Source of the DNA: Mycobacterium sp. ITM-2016-00316
GTDB lineage: Bacteria; Actinomycetota; Actinomycetes; Mycobacteriales; Mycobacteriaceae
DNA: 64,000 nt
Direction: 5' to 3'
Assembly: GCF_002968335.2 (NCBI RefSeq)
Contig: NZ_CP134398.1
Span: 496,001 to 560,000, forward strand
Made by a program: the position numbers and the translations under genes. Every line of letters begins with the position of its first letter. Position 1 is the stretch's first letter. The notes beneath the pieces were generated by a model, which was not told where the DNA came from, ran no database searches, and saw nothing but the letters and a program-made list of their open reading frames with translations. Shown one piece after another: positions 50,505 through 58,368 of this stretch.

Positions 50505-50881
50505 CGGCGTCCACGCTGGACTTCGCCGGGCTCGACGAGCTCGGCGGTCCGGTCGCGCTGCCCAGATCCAACGGTGAGCTGATCTTCGACGCACCTTGGC
50601 AGGGACGGCTTTTCGGACTCGTGGTGCACATGTGCGAGTCCGGCCGCTTCGAATGGAACGACTTCAAGAAGCACCTGATCGAGGTCATCGACGCCTCCGC
50701 GGTCGACGATGTCTGCGATCCGTCGATCTACTACCGCCAGTTCGGGCAGGCATTCAGCCGGCTGGTCGCCGAGAAGGGCTACGTCAGTGCCGATCTCATC
50801 GAGCAGCGCAGTCGGATCGAGTCCGAACGTCTGTCGCACAACGACCACGACCACGACCATGACCATGACCACCACCACTGA
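50501..50881 (+). CDS. Nitrile hydratase accessory/activator protein with His/Asp metal-binding tail
   Basis: 126 residues; ATGA overlap with the alpha gene. The body (DGPVALPRSNGELIFDAPWQGRLFGLVVHMC-like and DPSIYYRQFGQAFSRLVAEKGYVSADLI) resembles the beta-subunit N-terminal domain, as in NhlE/P14K-type activators that swap subunits to load cobalt. The C-terminus HNDHDHDHDHDHHH is a strong metal-binding tail, which I do not recall as standard. Likely role: deliver Co(III/II) to the alpha subunit. Confidence 0.88.
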   Translation: MTASTLDFAGLDELGGPVALPRSNGELIFDAPWQGRLFGLVVHMCESGRFEWNDFKKHLIEVIDASAVDDVCDPSIYYRQFGQAFSRLVAEKGYVSADLIEQRSRIESERLSHNDHDHDHDHDHHH

Positions 50882-50896
50882 GGGAAGGGATCGTTG

Positions 50897-51415
50897 ATGT
50901 CCAAGCTCACCGCTCTGTCGCTGAGCGTCGGGGTGTTCGGCATGCTCTCGACGTTGATGACGGCGACCCTCTGGCCGCTGCCGGTCTGGGTGTTGTTCCT
51001 GGCATGGGCGTCCTTCTTCTTCGTCGGATCCGGGTTGACGGGTTTCGCAAAGTCCGTCGCCTGCAACTGGACCGGAATCGTGATCGCCACGGCCACCCTG
51101 CTCTCGGTACAGGCCACCGGCAGCGCACTGTGGCTGTCGGTCGCGGTCGGAGTCGGCAGTCTGGCCATGGTGCAGGCCTCACGCCTGCCGTGGATCTCGG
51201 CGACGCCGGCGATTGTGTTCGGATTCGCGATGACGGTCGGCACCATCGCCGCGACCGGAAACGGCATCACCACGGCAGGGATCGGTCATCCTGCGCTTGT
51301 CGCGGCCGTCACCGCGTTCGTCGGCGCGGGCTTCGGCGTGGCCTCCGAATGGGGTGGGTCGTTGATCGCCAGGGTATTCGGTTCAAGCGCGGCACCGGTC
51401 GCGCAGCCCGCGTGA
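50897..51415 (+). CDS. DUF1097-like membrane protein of the nitrile hydratase operon
   Basis: 172 residues, about six helices in short order (LSVGVFGMLSTLMTATLWPLPVWVLFLAWASFFFVG, GIVIATATLLSVQ, IVFGFAMTVGTIAATG, LVAAVTAFVGAGFGVASEWGG). The layout matches DUF1097 (YcdZ-like) proteins; it recalls but is not the AmiS/UreI amide-channel family. ATG 50897 is preceded by AAGGGA, 15 bases after the accessory gene, so it is co-transcribed and may admit nitrile, amide or acid. Substrate not established. Confidence 0.75.
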   Translation: MSKLTALSLSVGVFGMLSTLMTATLWPLPVWVLFLAWASFFFVGSGLTGFAKSVACNWTGIVIATATLLSVQATGSALWLSVAVGVGSLAMVQASRLPWISATPAIVFGFAMTVGTIAATGNGITTAGIGHPALVAAVTAFVGAGFGVASEWGGSLIARVFGSSAAPVAQPA

Positions 51416-51484
51416 CCGGCGACACCCCGATAAGCTGCACATCAACAACAGTTCGCGATGGAAGCGATCACGTCAGGAGCGGTA

Positions 51485-51925
51485 GTGCCGATCTCGACCA
51501 GCGTCGAAAGTGTCTCCGAAGTGTTCTTCCGGATCGGTCGCTGGTGGACCGAATCGCTGTCGCAGGGTCTGCTCGACAGCGAGGTCAGCACCATCGAGGG
51601 ATGGCGGGTCCTCGGCGCACTGCGCGGCGGTGAGGGCTTCACCATGAGTGAAATGTCAACGGCCATGGCCATTCCGCCACCCACGCTGACACGCATCGTG
51701 GACAAGCTGGTCGACGGCGGCTTCGTGCTCCGGCGCGTCGACGCCACTGACCGCAGACGTGTGCTCATCTATCTGTCGGCCAGGGGCAAGTCGAAAGTGC
51801 GTCGGCTGGCCCGGCAAGAGGCGGCGATGAAAGCCACCCTCGCCGAGGAGTTCGGCGAGGAGAACGCGGTTCAACTGATCAGGACGCTCGCTCGCGCCAG
51901 TGAGCTGCCGGTCCCGGGCCGCTGA
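51485..51925 (+). CDS. MarR-family regulator (NhlD-like)
   Basis: 146 residues from GTG 51485, supported by AGGAG (51475-51479). Winged helix: GEGFTMSEMSTAMAIPPPTLTRIVDKLVDGGFVLRRVDATDRRRVLIYLSARGKSKVRRLARQEAAM. In Rhodococcus rhodochrous J1, a MarR-like NhlD and an AmiC-like NhlC control the low-mass nitrile hydratase; the same pair occurs here. It lies 69 bases after the DUF1097 gene. The palindrome at 49129-49148 may be its operator. Confidence 0.85.
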   Translation: MPISTSVESVSEVFFRIGRWWTESLSQGLLDSEVSTIEGWRVLGALRGGEGFTMSEMSTAMAIPPPTLTRIVDKLVDGGFVLRRVDATDRRRVLIYLSARGKSKVRRLARQEAAMKATLAEEFGEENAVQLIRTLARASELPVPGR

Positions 51926-52048
51926 TCCCGCGGGTTGCTGCCAGATCGCAACTTTTTCACCTCCTGAACAACCACGCAATGTCGCGTTAACGGGACCCCG
52001 TGAAGATGACGCCAAAGGCTCGGCACGACCGGGTGAATGGAGGCAACG

Positions 52049-53143
52049 ATGGATGTGACATCGATGCCCGCGGGTGCGGCCCGGCCCCGATCCACCGTCG
52101 ACATCGCACTCGTGGTGCCCAGAAGTGGGTCGGCCGGCATCTATGGCCCGTCCTGTGAGGCCTGCGCCGAACTGGCCATCGCCGATGTGAACGCGACCTC
52201 CGGGCTCATGGGCAAGCAGGTTCGCCTCCGGTTGGTGGACGGTAGCCGCGCGCCGTCGGTCGTCGCGGCGGAGATCCAGCGGCTGCTCCAGCGCGGGGCG
52301 ATCGACGCGGTCACCGGATGGCACATCTCGCCGGTCCGGCAGGCCATCGCCCGGGTCACCGCCAACCGGGTGCCCTACGTGTACGGACCGCTCTACGAGG
52401 GCGGCGAACGGACGCCGGGGCTGTTCCTCACCGGCGAGACGCCCTCGCGCCAGCTGCTGCCGGCGATGGACTGGATGAACGCCGAATACGGCATCGACCA
52501 GTGGGTGCTGATCGGCAACGACTACATATGGCCCCGCCAGACCGGTGTGGCCGCACGATTGCATGCCCGCTCGCAGGGCCGGCCGCTGTTGGACGAGATC
52601 TACGTTCCGCTCGGAACACAGGACTTCGGCGCGGCGATACGCCAGGTCGAGGAGACCGGAGCGGCGGGCGTGCTGCTGCTGCTGGTCGGCGGCGACGGGG
52701 TGGCGTTCAATCGCCAGTTCGCCGCTGCCGGCCTGTGCCCGGCTGTTCCCCGGCTGAGCCCGCATGTCGAAGAGAACATGCTGCTGGCCAGCGGCAGTGA
52801 CAGCAATGACGGGTTGTTCGCGGCCGCAGGATATTTCGAAGCACTCAACACCACGGCCAGCATGGACTTCGCATCGCGCTACTACGGTCACTTCGGCTTG
52901 TCGGCGCCGGCCCTCAACAGCATCGGCGAATCCTGCTACGAAGCCCTCACCCTGTTGATCGCGCTGGTGTCGCGGGCCGGATCGCTGGGCATCGATGCCC
53001 TCACCGGTGCGGCGGATGGCCTGACCTACATCAGCCCCCGTGGTGAGGTCACGATGCGCGGCAATCAGATGGCGCAGGACATCTATGTGGCCGAGGCCAA
53101 GGGCCTGGACTTCGAGGTGCGGTCCCGCATCTCGGCCGCCTGA
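52049..53143 (+). CDS. AmiC/NhlC-like amide-sensing binding protein
   Basis: 364 residues from ATG 52049 (GGAGG five bases ahead; ATG 52037 is possible). Periplasmic-binding fold type I: VDIALVVPRSGSAGIYGPSCEACAELAIADVN, GAIDAVTGWHISPVRQAIARV, VPYVYGPLYEGGE and LFAAAGYFEALNT. There is no signal peptide or lipobox, so it stays in the cytosol as AmiC does, where it senses amides rather than importing them. Partner candidate: the MarR protein just upstream. No ANTAR-type AmiR is encoded nearby. Confidence 0.85.
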   Translation: MDVTSMPAGAARPRSTVDIALVVPRSGSAGIYGPSCEACAELAIADVNATSGLMGKQVRLRLVDGSRAPSVVAAEIQRLLQRGAIDAVTGWHISPVRQAIARVTANRVPYVYGPLYEGGERTPGLFLTGETPSRQLLPAMDWMNAEYGIDQWVLIGNDYIWPRQTGVAARLHARSQGRPLLDEIYVPLGTQDFGAAIRQVEETGAAGVLLLLVGGDGVAFNRQFAAAGLCPAVPRLSPHVEENMLLASGSDSNDGLFAAAGYFEALNTTASMDFASRYYGHFGLSAPALNSIGESCYEALTLLIALVSRAGSLGIDALTGAADGLTYISPRGEVTMRGNQMAQDIYVAEAKGLDFEVRSRISAA

Positions 53144-53144
53144 G

Positions 53145-54464
53145 CTACTGGTGCAGCACGATCCGGACGAGTTCCGGAATTGCATTGACGGCCGGGGGTT
53201 CGTTGCCGAAGTTCTCGATCAGCACCACCTGAAGCTCGCCGACGACACCGCCGAGGATGGCGCCCACGGCGATCATGGTCGGCTCGTCGTCCTTGAACAC
53301 CGGCCGCAGGATCGACTCGTACTCCTCGTTGGTGAGCTGGCCCATCTTGTCGATGATGGTGTTCTCCAGATCGAGCACGTTCATCGCATAGTCCTGGGCC
53401 TCCAGCAGCGTGGTCGGCAGCTGCGCCAGCACCATCTGGACCAGGTTGTCCTTCAGCCCGTTGTAACGCTGGGTGCCGACGGCCATCTTGACCAGGGGCT
53501 TGGCGATGCCGGTCTGGGCATCGATGGCCGCGCTGACCTCCTTGCCGACCAGGGCGAACAGTTTGTCCGCGCCCGGGCCGCGCAGCACCCCGTCGAACAG
53601 GATCTCGGGGGAGAACAGGTCCTCGGCCAGGATCCTGGCGTAATCGCGGGTGACCTTGTCCCGCTGCGCGTGTAGCAGGCCCTGGAAGGGGATGAAGCCG
53701 AGATACTTCTTGGGTTCGATGGGGCGGAACAGCATGTTCAACGCGATGTAGTCGCTGATGAAGCCGACGCCGAAACCGAAGGCCGGCATGATCCAGGGAT
53801 TCTGGAACAGCGCCCAGGCGAACATCTGGACGACGCCGATGACGAGTCCGAAATAGATGCCGCTGCGCCGGACGAACGCCATCGCGTCGTCACCCATACC
53901 GCGCATCAACTTGTTGAGCTTGTCCTTGTTGCGGACCAGGGTGGTCACGGCCAGGTACTGCACATCGACGAATCGCGACAGATCGGAGCGCATCTCGTTC
54001 ATCAGCGATTCGACGACGCGCGGTGTCTCGTCCTGGATCCGTTTCTGGATGGCGCGCCGTCCCGCTTCGGGCAGCGAGTCCCACAGGCCGGGGCGGATCT
54101 GTTCGGCGACCTCGCGGGATATCTCGTCGATGGCTTCGGTGAGCGGTTCGCGCAGCGCCTCGACCGCCTCCTTGGCATCGACGCGCTCGAGCAGTTCCTC
54201 GGGTTTCAGCAGATTCTGGGTGAGCAGCTCGATGGTCTTGGAGCCCACCTTGCCGGCCCGGCGCGGCACGATACCCTGCCAGCCGAATGGGCCGATACCC
54301 TTGAATTCCATTGGGCGGTAAAGCATTTCGACCGCGACGATCTTGGTGCTCCACCCCACGAACGCCGCGATGAACGGCATGGACAGGTAGATGAACCAGT
54401 TGACGCCGAAATCGGCCCGAATCTCAGCCCACGACTCGATGGCGAGGATCGCCTCGCCCGTCAT
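53145..54464 (-). CDS. DUF445-family membrane protein
   Basis: 439 residues. An N-terminal helix (WFIYLSMPFIAAFVGWSTKIVAVEMLYRPMEF) and a second membrane pair mid-protein (GLVIGVVQMFAWALFQNPWIMPAFGFGVGFISDYIALNMLF); repeated NTKIxAVxMLFRP-like segments are the DUF445 (YheB) signature. The last segment (AVGAILGGVVGELQVVLIEN) is amphipathic. Long helical stretches suggest a coiled structure at the membrane. Function unknown. It starts 5 bases after the Abi-alpha-like gene, on the same strand. Confidence 0.85.
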   Translation of the reverse strand: MTGEAILAIESWAEIRADFGVNWFIYLSMPFIAAFVGWSTKIVAVEMLYRPMEFKGIGPFGWQGIVPRRAGKVGSKTIELLTQNLLKPEELLERVDAKEAVEALREPLTEAIDEISREVAEQIRPGLWDSLPEAGRRAIQKRIQDETPRVVESLMNEMRSDLSRFVDVQYLAVTTLVRNKDKLNKLMRGMGDDAMAFVRRSGIYFGLVIGVVQMFAWALFQNPWIMPAFGFGVGFISDYIALNMLFRPIEPKKYLGFIPFQGLLHAQRDKVTRDYARILAEDLFSPEILFDGVLRGPGADKLFALVGKEVSAAIDAQTGIAKPLVKMAVGTQRYNGLKDNLVQMVLAQLPTTLLEAQDYAMNVLDLENTIIDKMGQLTNEEYESILRPVFKDDEPTMIAVGAILGGVVGELQVVLIENFGNEPPAVNAIPELVRIVLHQ

Positions 54465-54468
54465 CCGT

Positions 54469-55374
54469 TCACGGACCGTCCTGCTGCACCGCTGCCGCCC
54501 ACAGCCCCTTGCCCAGCTCCGAGAGGCTCAGCGACAACTTTTCGGTCCGGGCGATCAACGGCCCGCGCGATGCGCTCTTGATCGCCTTCAGCACCATCGG
54601 CTCCGCCATCAACACCTCGTAATCCGCTTTTCGTGACGGGTCCTCCGGACCGGTCTCAACCAGTCCAAGGGATAGCAGATGATCGACGTACTGCGGGACC
54701 ATATGGGGAAGTGCGACATTTGCGGTGCGTCCGATGAGGCACGCGTTCTGCAGTACGACCTGGTTGCGCGACCGGCTGTGCACATTGACCAGCGGTGAGG
54801 ATGTGCCGTCCGACAGTGCACCGACGATGCGGGCCTCATCGGCGACGAGTTGGTCGAGCAGTCGGTGGTAGAGCTCCTGCTGGCTGCCGCTGGTGCTCTG
54901 GTCCAGGGCGCGGTCCAGCAGCCGGCCCAGCTTGGTGTGCAGCGAGTCCGTGGATTCGGGTGCGGCCTCGGCGGACTGCAGCGGGCGCGGCGCGGCATCC
55001 AGGGCCTCCAGCCGGTTCTTCACCAGGGTGGCCAGCTGCTCCTCGGTCCAGGTGGCGAGCTTGAGGCCGGTTTTGGCAGCGTCGATGGCGCGGTCGGTGA
55101 GGCCCAGTGGGTCGAACCATTTCGGCACCACCGGTTGCTGCTTGGGGGTGCGGATGGCGATGGCGATATCGCCGAGGGGTGTGGCGAAACGGAATCCGCG
55201 GCGGTTGAAGCCGTTGCGCTTGACCGGTGTCCTGTCGGTGACGGTGGCCTCGACGGGCTCATCGGCGGGAGCGGGTTCGTCCGGTATCCCCTCGGTGCCG
55301 GCGGTCGGGGGGGCCTCGATGATTTCGGTGACGGACTCGTCCGCGGAACCGGGTTGAGGAATCTGCTCGGACAT
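54469..55374 (-). CDS. Abi-alpha (DUF4393-like) family protein
   Basis: 301 residues from ATG 55374 (an in-frame ATG at 55392 adds six). A charged N-terminal linker, then the DUF4393 region: LVADEARIVGALSDGTSSPLVNVHSRSRNQVVLQNACLIGRTANVALPHMVPQYVDHLLSLGLVETGPED. The name comes from an abortive-infection protein family, but this copy sits with DUF445 in a conserved chromosomal setting, so phage defence is not implied. No enzyme motif visible. Confidence 0.75.
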   Translation of the reverse strand: MSEQIPQPGSADESVTEIIEAPPTAGTEGIPDEPAPADEPVEATVTDRTPVKRNGFNRRGFRFATPLGDIAIAIRTPKQQPVVPKWFDPLGLTDRAIDAAKTGLKLATWTEEQLATLVKNRLEALDAAPRPLQSAEAAPESTDSLHTKLGRLLDRALDQSTSGSQQELYHRLLDQLVADEARIVGALSDGTSSPLVNVHSRSRNQVVLQNACLIGRTANVALPHMVPQYVDHLLSLGLVETGPEDPSRKADYEVLMAEPMVLKAIKSASRGPLIARTEKLSLSLSELGKGLWAAAVQQDGP

Positions 55375-55515
55375 CAGTTGATAGACCCCCATGCACGACG
55401 ACGGGTGAGCGGCGGCCCCGGTCGTCCTTGACCGCGGTCGCCGTCGTTCCCGGCAGGTTACCTAAGTGTTGGTGTGGCAGCGGCGGGCGGCACACGTACG
55501 ACCCGCGTCGCCGGC

Positions 55516-56478
55516 CTACAGCATGCGTCGCGGTCTGCTCATGGCCTTCGCGCGACGCAACGACACCCTCGACCAGACGAATTGCTGCAACGCCAGTGTG
55601 AGCCATCCGGCCAGCGCCATGCCCAGAAGGTTCACCAGCAACTGAACGACGCTGGGCCAGACCTCATGGCCTGCGCCGAAGGCGAGTCCCAACGCGATGT
55701 TGCCCGCTGCCGGCACCGTGGTCACCGAGATGAAAACCCCCGCCAGGCCGCCGGCCTTCGTCGAGGTGACCGACAGGACGCCGGCGGCCCCCGCGATCAA
55801 GGCCACGATGAACGACCACTTGTCCGGACTGTAGATGAAGTCGGTGGCGGGTCGGGGCCCCACGACGTTGGCAAGGGTGATCCAACCCAGGGCCCGGCCG
55901 ATCAGCGCGAACACGGTGGTGGCCGCGATGGCTGCCGTGAAACCTAGGACCAGGGTGCGGACTGCATGCCCCAGCAGCGCGAACCGGCGCCGCACCAAGG
56001 CGACACCGAGCGCGGCGATGGCGCCGAACTCCGGGCCCAACACCATCGCTCCGATGACCAGGATCTGCGAGTCCAGCACGATGGCGATGGCCGCGATCAC
56101 GGTCGCCAGCGTCATGAAACAGAGATAGGTCCAGTTGAGCTCGGACTCTTCATACGAGCGTTGCGCGACCTCGGCCCACACAACGGCATCGGTACTGCTG
56201 CCCGGAGCCCTCAATTCGGCATTGAAACCCTCGCTCGACAACCAGGTGTCGACGCGCTGGATTTCAATGGTGCCCCGACGATGCACGCCAAGGGCACGCA
56301 GCCCGGCGACGATGTCATTGACGGACTCCCTGGGGGCATCGGCGAGCAGTAGGTCCCCGCGCGGCCGGATCGCGGCGTCCCTGACCACGACGAGACCGCT
56401 CACGCACGGATCTGCCTCGAGGACGGACACGACGTCGTCGGTCATGTCACTCGGGGCCAGGATCCTCAAATGCAGCAT
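55516..56478 (-). CDS. DUF389-family membrane protein
   Basis: 320 residues from ATG 56478 ([32 protein letters not shown], the ACT-like regulatory start). At least six helices follow, including [38 protein letters not shown], the DUF389 core, and [19 protein letters not shown]. The end [13 protein letters not shown] is basic. A transporter-like protein of unknown substrate. Longer frames to 56670 lack similarity. Confidence 0.85.
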   Translation of the reverse strand: MLHLRILAPSDMTDDVVSVLEADPCVSGLVVVRDAAIRPRGDLLLADAPRESVNDIVAGLRALGVHRRGTIEIQRVDTWLSSEGFNAELRAPGSSTDAVVWAEVAQRSYEESELNWTYLCFMTLATVIAAIAIVLDSQILVIGAMVLGPEFGAIAALGVALVRRRFALLGHAVRTLVLGFTAAIAATTVFALIGRALGWITLANVVGPRPATDFIYSPDKWSFIVALIAGAAGVLSVTSTKAGGLAGVFISVTTVPAAGNIALGLAFGAGHEVWPSVVQLLVNLLGMALAGWLTLALQQFVWSRVSLRRAKAMSRPRRML

Positions 56479-56681
56479 TCGAGAAGTGTGCCGCCGGCGC
56501 GTCCTCAATTCCGGATGGCGCGCTGGCGAGCCGATCTCGCCCGGTATACCTCCACACCCACTCCGCAAGCGGTGCGACACCGCCTCCAGGCCACGGACGG
56601 CCCTGCCACGGGCGACGAGGCACTTTCCGTGTACGCCGCGCATTGGGATCGGTAGCGTCGGAGATGCCATTGGATCGCGAT

Positions 56682-57281
56682 ATGAACATGTGGAACTTGT
56701 CGCTGCCCGTCATTGCGGCCGCGCTGCTCGCGGGTTGTACGTCGGAGCCCGTCACCCCGTCCGCCGGGTCCGAAACGGCCTCCCGCACCGCACCCGCCCC
56801 CACCACGACCGTGGTCGCGACCCCGCCGGTCACCGTGACCGTCACGGCGCCGCCCTCACCGGGGTCGCCTGCCGAACCCGCGGACCCGACCCCCAAACCG
56901 TGTGCGGACACCGATCTCGTGGTCTACAACCGGCCGCTGGAGTCGCAGGGTTCGGAGTACCGGTTGGTGCTGCTCATCGAGAACACCACGTCGAAGGCAT
57001 GCACATTGCAGGGCTACCCGGGCGCGGACATCGTCGACGAGGATCTGCCGGTGGTGCATGCTGCGCGCCGTGAGCAGAGCGCGGCGCCGCTGCTGACCCT
57101 GCAACCCGGGGACATCGCCACCGCGGACCTACAGGCGAGCGACGTGAACCGGGAGGCCGAGACCGAGAGCCCCTGCGGGAAGTGGGGCCAGGTGGTCGTC
57201 ATCGCCCCCAACACATTCCAGCAGCGGCGCCTCGACGTCGGAATGCCGATGTGCGGCGCCCTGATCAGTTCGGTGACCTGA
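56682..57281 (+). CDS. DUF4232-like lipoprotein
   Basis: 199 residues from ATG 56682 (alternatives at 56664 and 56688). Lipobox ALLAGC, then a Ser/Thr/Pro-rich linker and a C-terminal immunoglobulin-like DUF4232 domain: [60 protein letters not shown]. Exported and membrane-anchored; probably a cell-wall or binding protein. It stands alone before the hydrolase gene. Confidence 0.8.
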   Translation: MNMWNLSLPVIAAALLAGCTSEPVTPSAGSETASRTAPAPTTTVVATPPVTVTVTAPPSPGSPAEPADPTPKPCADTDLVVYNRPLESQGSEYRLVLLIENTTSKACTLQGYPGADIVDEDLPVVHAARREQSAAPLLTLQPGDIATADLQASDVNREAETESPCGKWGQVVVIAPNTFQQRRLDVGMPMCGALISSVT

Positions 57282-57296
57282 GGCAGACTGTCGAGG

Positions 57297-58196
57297 GTGG
57301 GACAGCAGAGCGGAACCGGTCACGGGCCCGAGCCCTTCGACACCCACGCCGACGTCACCGCGTGCGGCGGGCCGGTGCGGCTGTACCGCGCGGGCCGGTC
57401 CGGGCCAGCCCTGCTGCTGTTGCACGGCGCCATGCTCGACACCGGCCAGGGCGTCTGGCATGACGTGGTCCCGGAGCTGGCGCGAGACCACCGCGTGTTC
57501 GTGATCGATCTGCCCCGGCACGGCGGGAGTCGGCCCTGGGTCGGCACGCTCGATGATGTCTTCTACCGCCGGTTCGTCATGGAATTGCTCGACGAGATCG
57601 AGCTCGACCGGGTGGGCCTCATCGGGTTGTCGATGGGTGGCGGGGTGGCAACCGGGTTCGCGCTGGAACACCCGGACCGCGTGAGCGCTCTGGTGGCGAT
57701 CGGACCGGGTGGCATCGGCGCCAAGCGCCCGTACCAATTCCTCACCTGGGCGACGATGCGGATGCCTGGCCTGCTGAGGCTGTGCAGCTGGATTCTGGCG
57801 CGGCGCCCCGGCTACGTTCGGTCATCCATGGCCGCCAACCTGGCGGCCGGGGCCGACACCCCGGGATTCGAGCGCATCGTCGCGCAGGCCGTCACCGAGG
57901 CCCGGGAGAAGAACCGGCACGGGGAGAAGGCGCTCGACGATTGGCAGATCGAGGCGTACGGGCCCCGCGCCATGCGCCTCGACCTCACGCCCGCACTGCA
58001 GACGCTGAGTGTCCCCACCCTGTGGATGCGCGGCGGCCGGGATCCGCTGGTGGGTGCGGCCGAACTCGCCGACGCCCATGCCCAGACCCCGGGATCGCGA
58101 TGCGTCACCGTCGCCGACGCCGGCCACATCGTCACCTATGACCGGCCCGACGAGTTCGTCCGCGTGCTCCGCGAATTCCTGGCCGAGGTGCTCTGA
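57297..58196 (+). CDS. Alpha/beta hydrolase
   Basis: 299 residues. Oxyanion-hole HGAMLD, nucleophile elbow GLSMGGG, acid in TLWMRGGRDPLVGAAE and catalytic His in VADAGHIVTYDRPDEF. No signal peptide, so cytosolic. The substrate is not inferable. The start GTG 57297 is 15 bases after the lipoprotein gene. Confidence 0.85.
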   Translation: MGQQSGTGHGPEPFDTHADVTACGGPVRLYRAGRSGPALLLLHGAMLDTGQGVWHDVVPELARDHRVFVIDLPRHGGSRPWVGTLDDVFYRRFVMELLDEIELDRVGLIGLSMGGGVATGFALEHPDRVSALVAIGPGGIGAKRPYQFLTWATMRMPGLLRLCSWILARRPGYVRSSMAANLAAGADTPGFERIVAQAVTEAREKNRHGEKALDDWQIEAYGPRAMRLDLTPALQTLSVPTLWMRGGRDPLVGAAELADAHAQTPGSRCVTVADAGHIVTYDRPDEFVRVLREFLAEVL

Positions 58197-58218
58197 GCGC
58201 GCTCTCTGGGGAGGTGGC

Positions 58219-58245
58219 GGGAACAAATCCGGGGAACACCCCGTT
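58219..58245 (+). promoter_or_regulatory. Probable SigH/SigE-type heat-shock promoter of dnaK
   Basis: GGGAACA (58219-58225), 16 bases, then CGTT (58242-58245): the mycobacterial SigH/E consensus GGGAAYA-N16/17-CGTT. TTGACC (58244-58249) could also serve as -35 of a housekeeping promoter with GATACA at 58267-58272. Confidence 0.65.
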
Positions 58246-58259
58246 GACCAGACTGACAA

Positions 58260-58335
58260 CTTGAGTGATACAGACTCAAGTCTGGCTTGACAGGCAACCG
58301 GCTGCAGGTGCAGGCTTGAGCGAGGTTCACTCAGA
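58260..58335. promoter_or_regulatory. Two HAIR (HspR) operators upstream of dnaK
   Basis: CTTGAGT-GATACAG-ACTCAAG (58260-58280) is an exact HAIR site; CTTGAGC-GAGGTTC-ACTCAGA (58315-58335) is a degenerate second copy. HspR, encoded at the end of the operon, binds such sites together with DnaK. Confidence 0.93.
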
Positions 58336-58368
58336 TCCCAAGTAAAAGCTATTCAGGAGGAACTAACT

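Noticed and set aside
54469..55374. Abi-alpha-like protein as a phage-defence gene
   Set aside because: The family name is suggestive, but it sits in a stable region with a DUF445 gene and normal composition; there is no evidence for defence.
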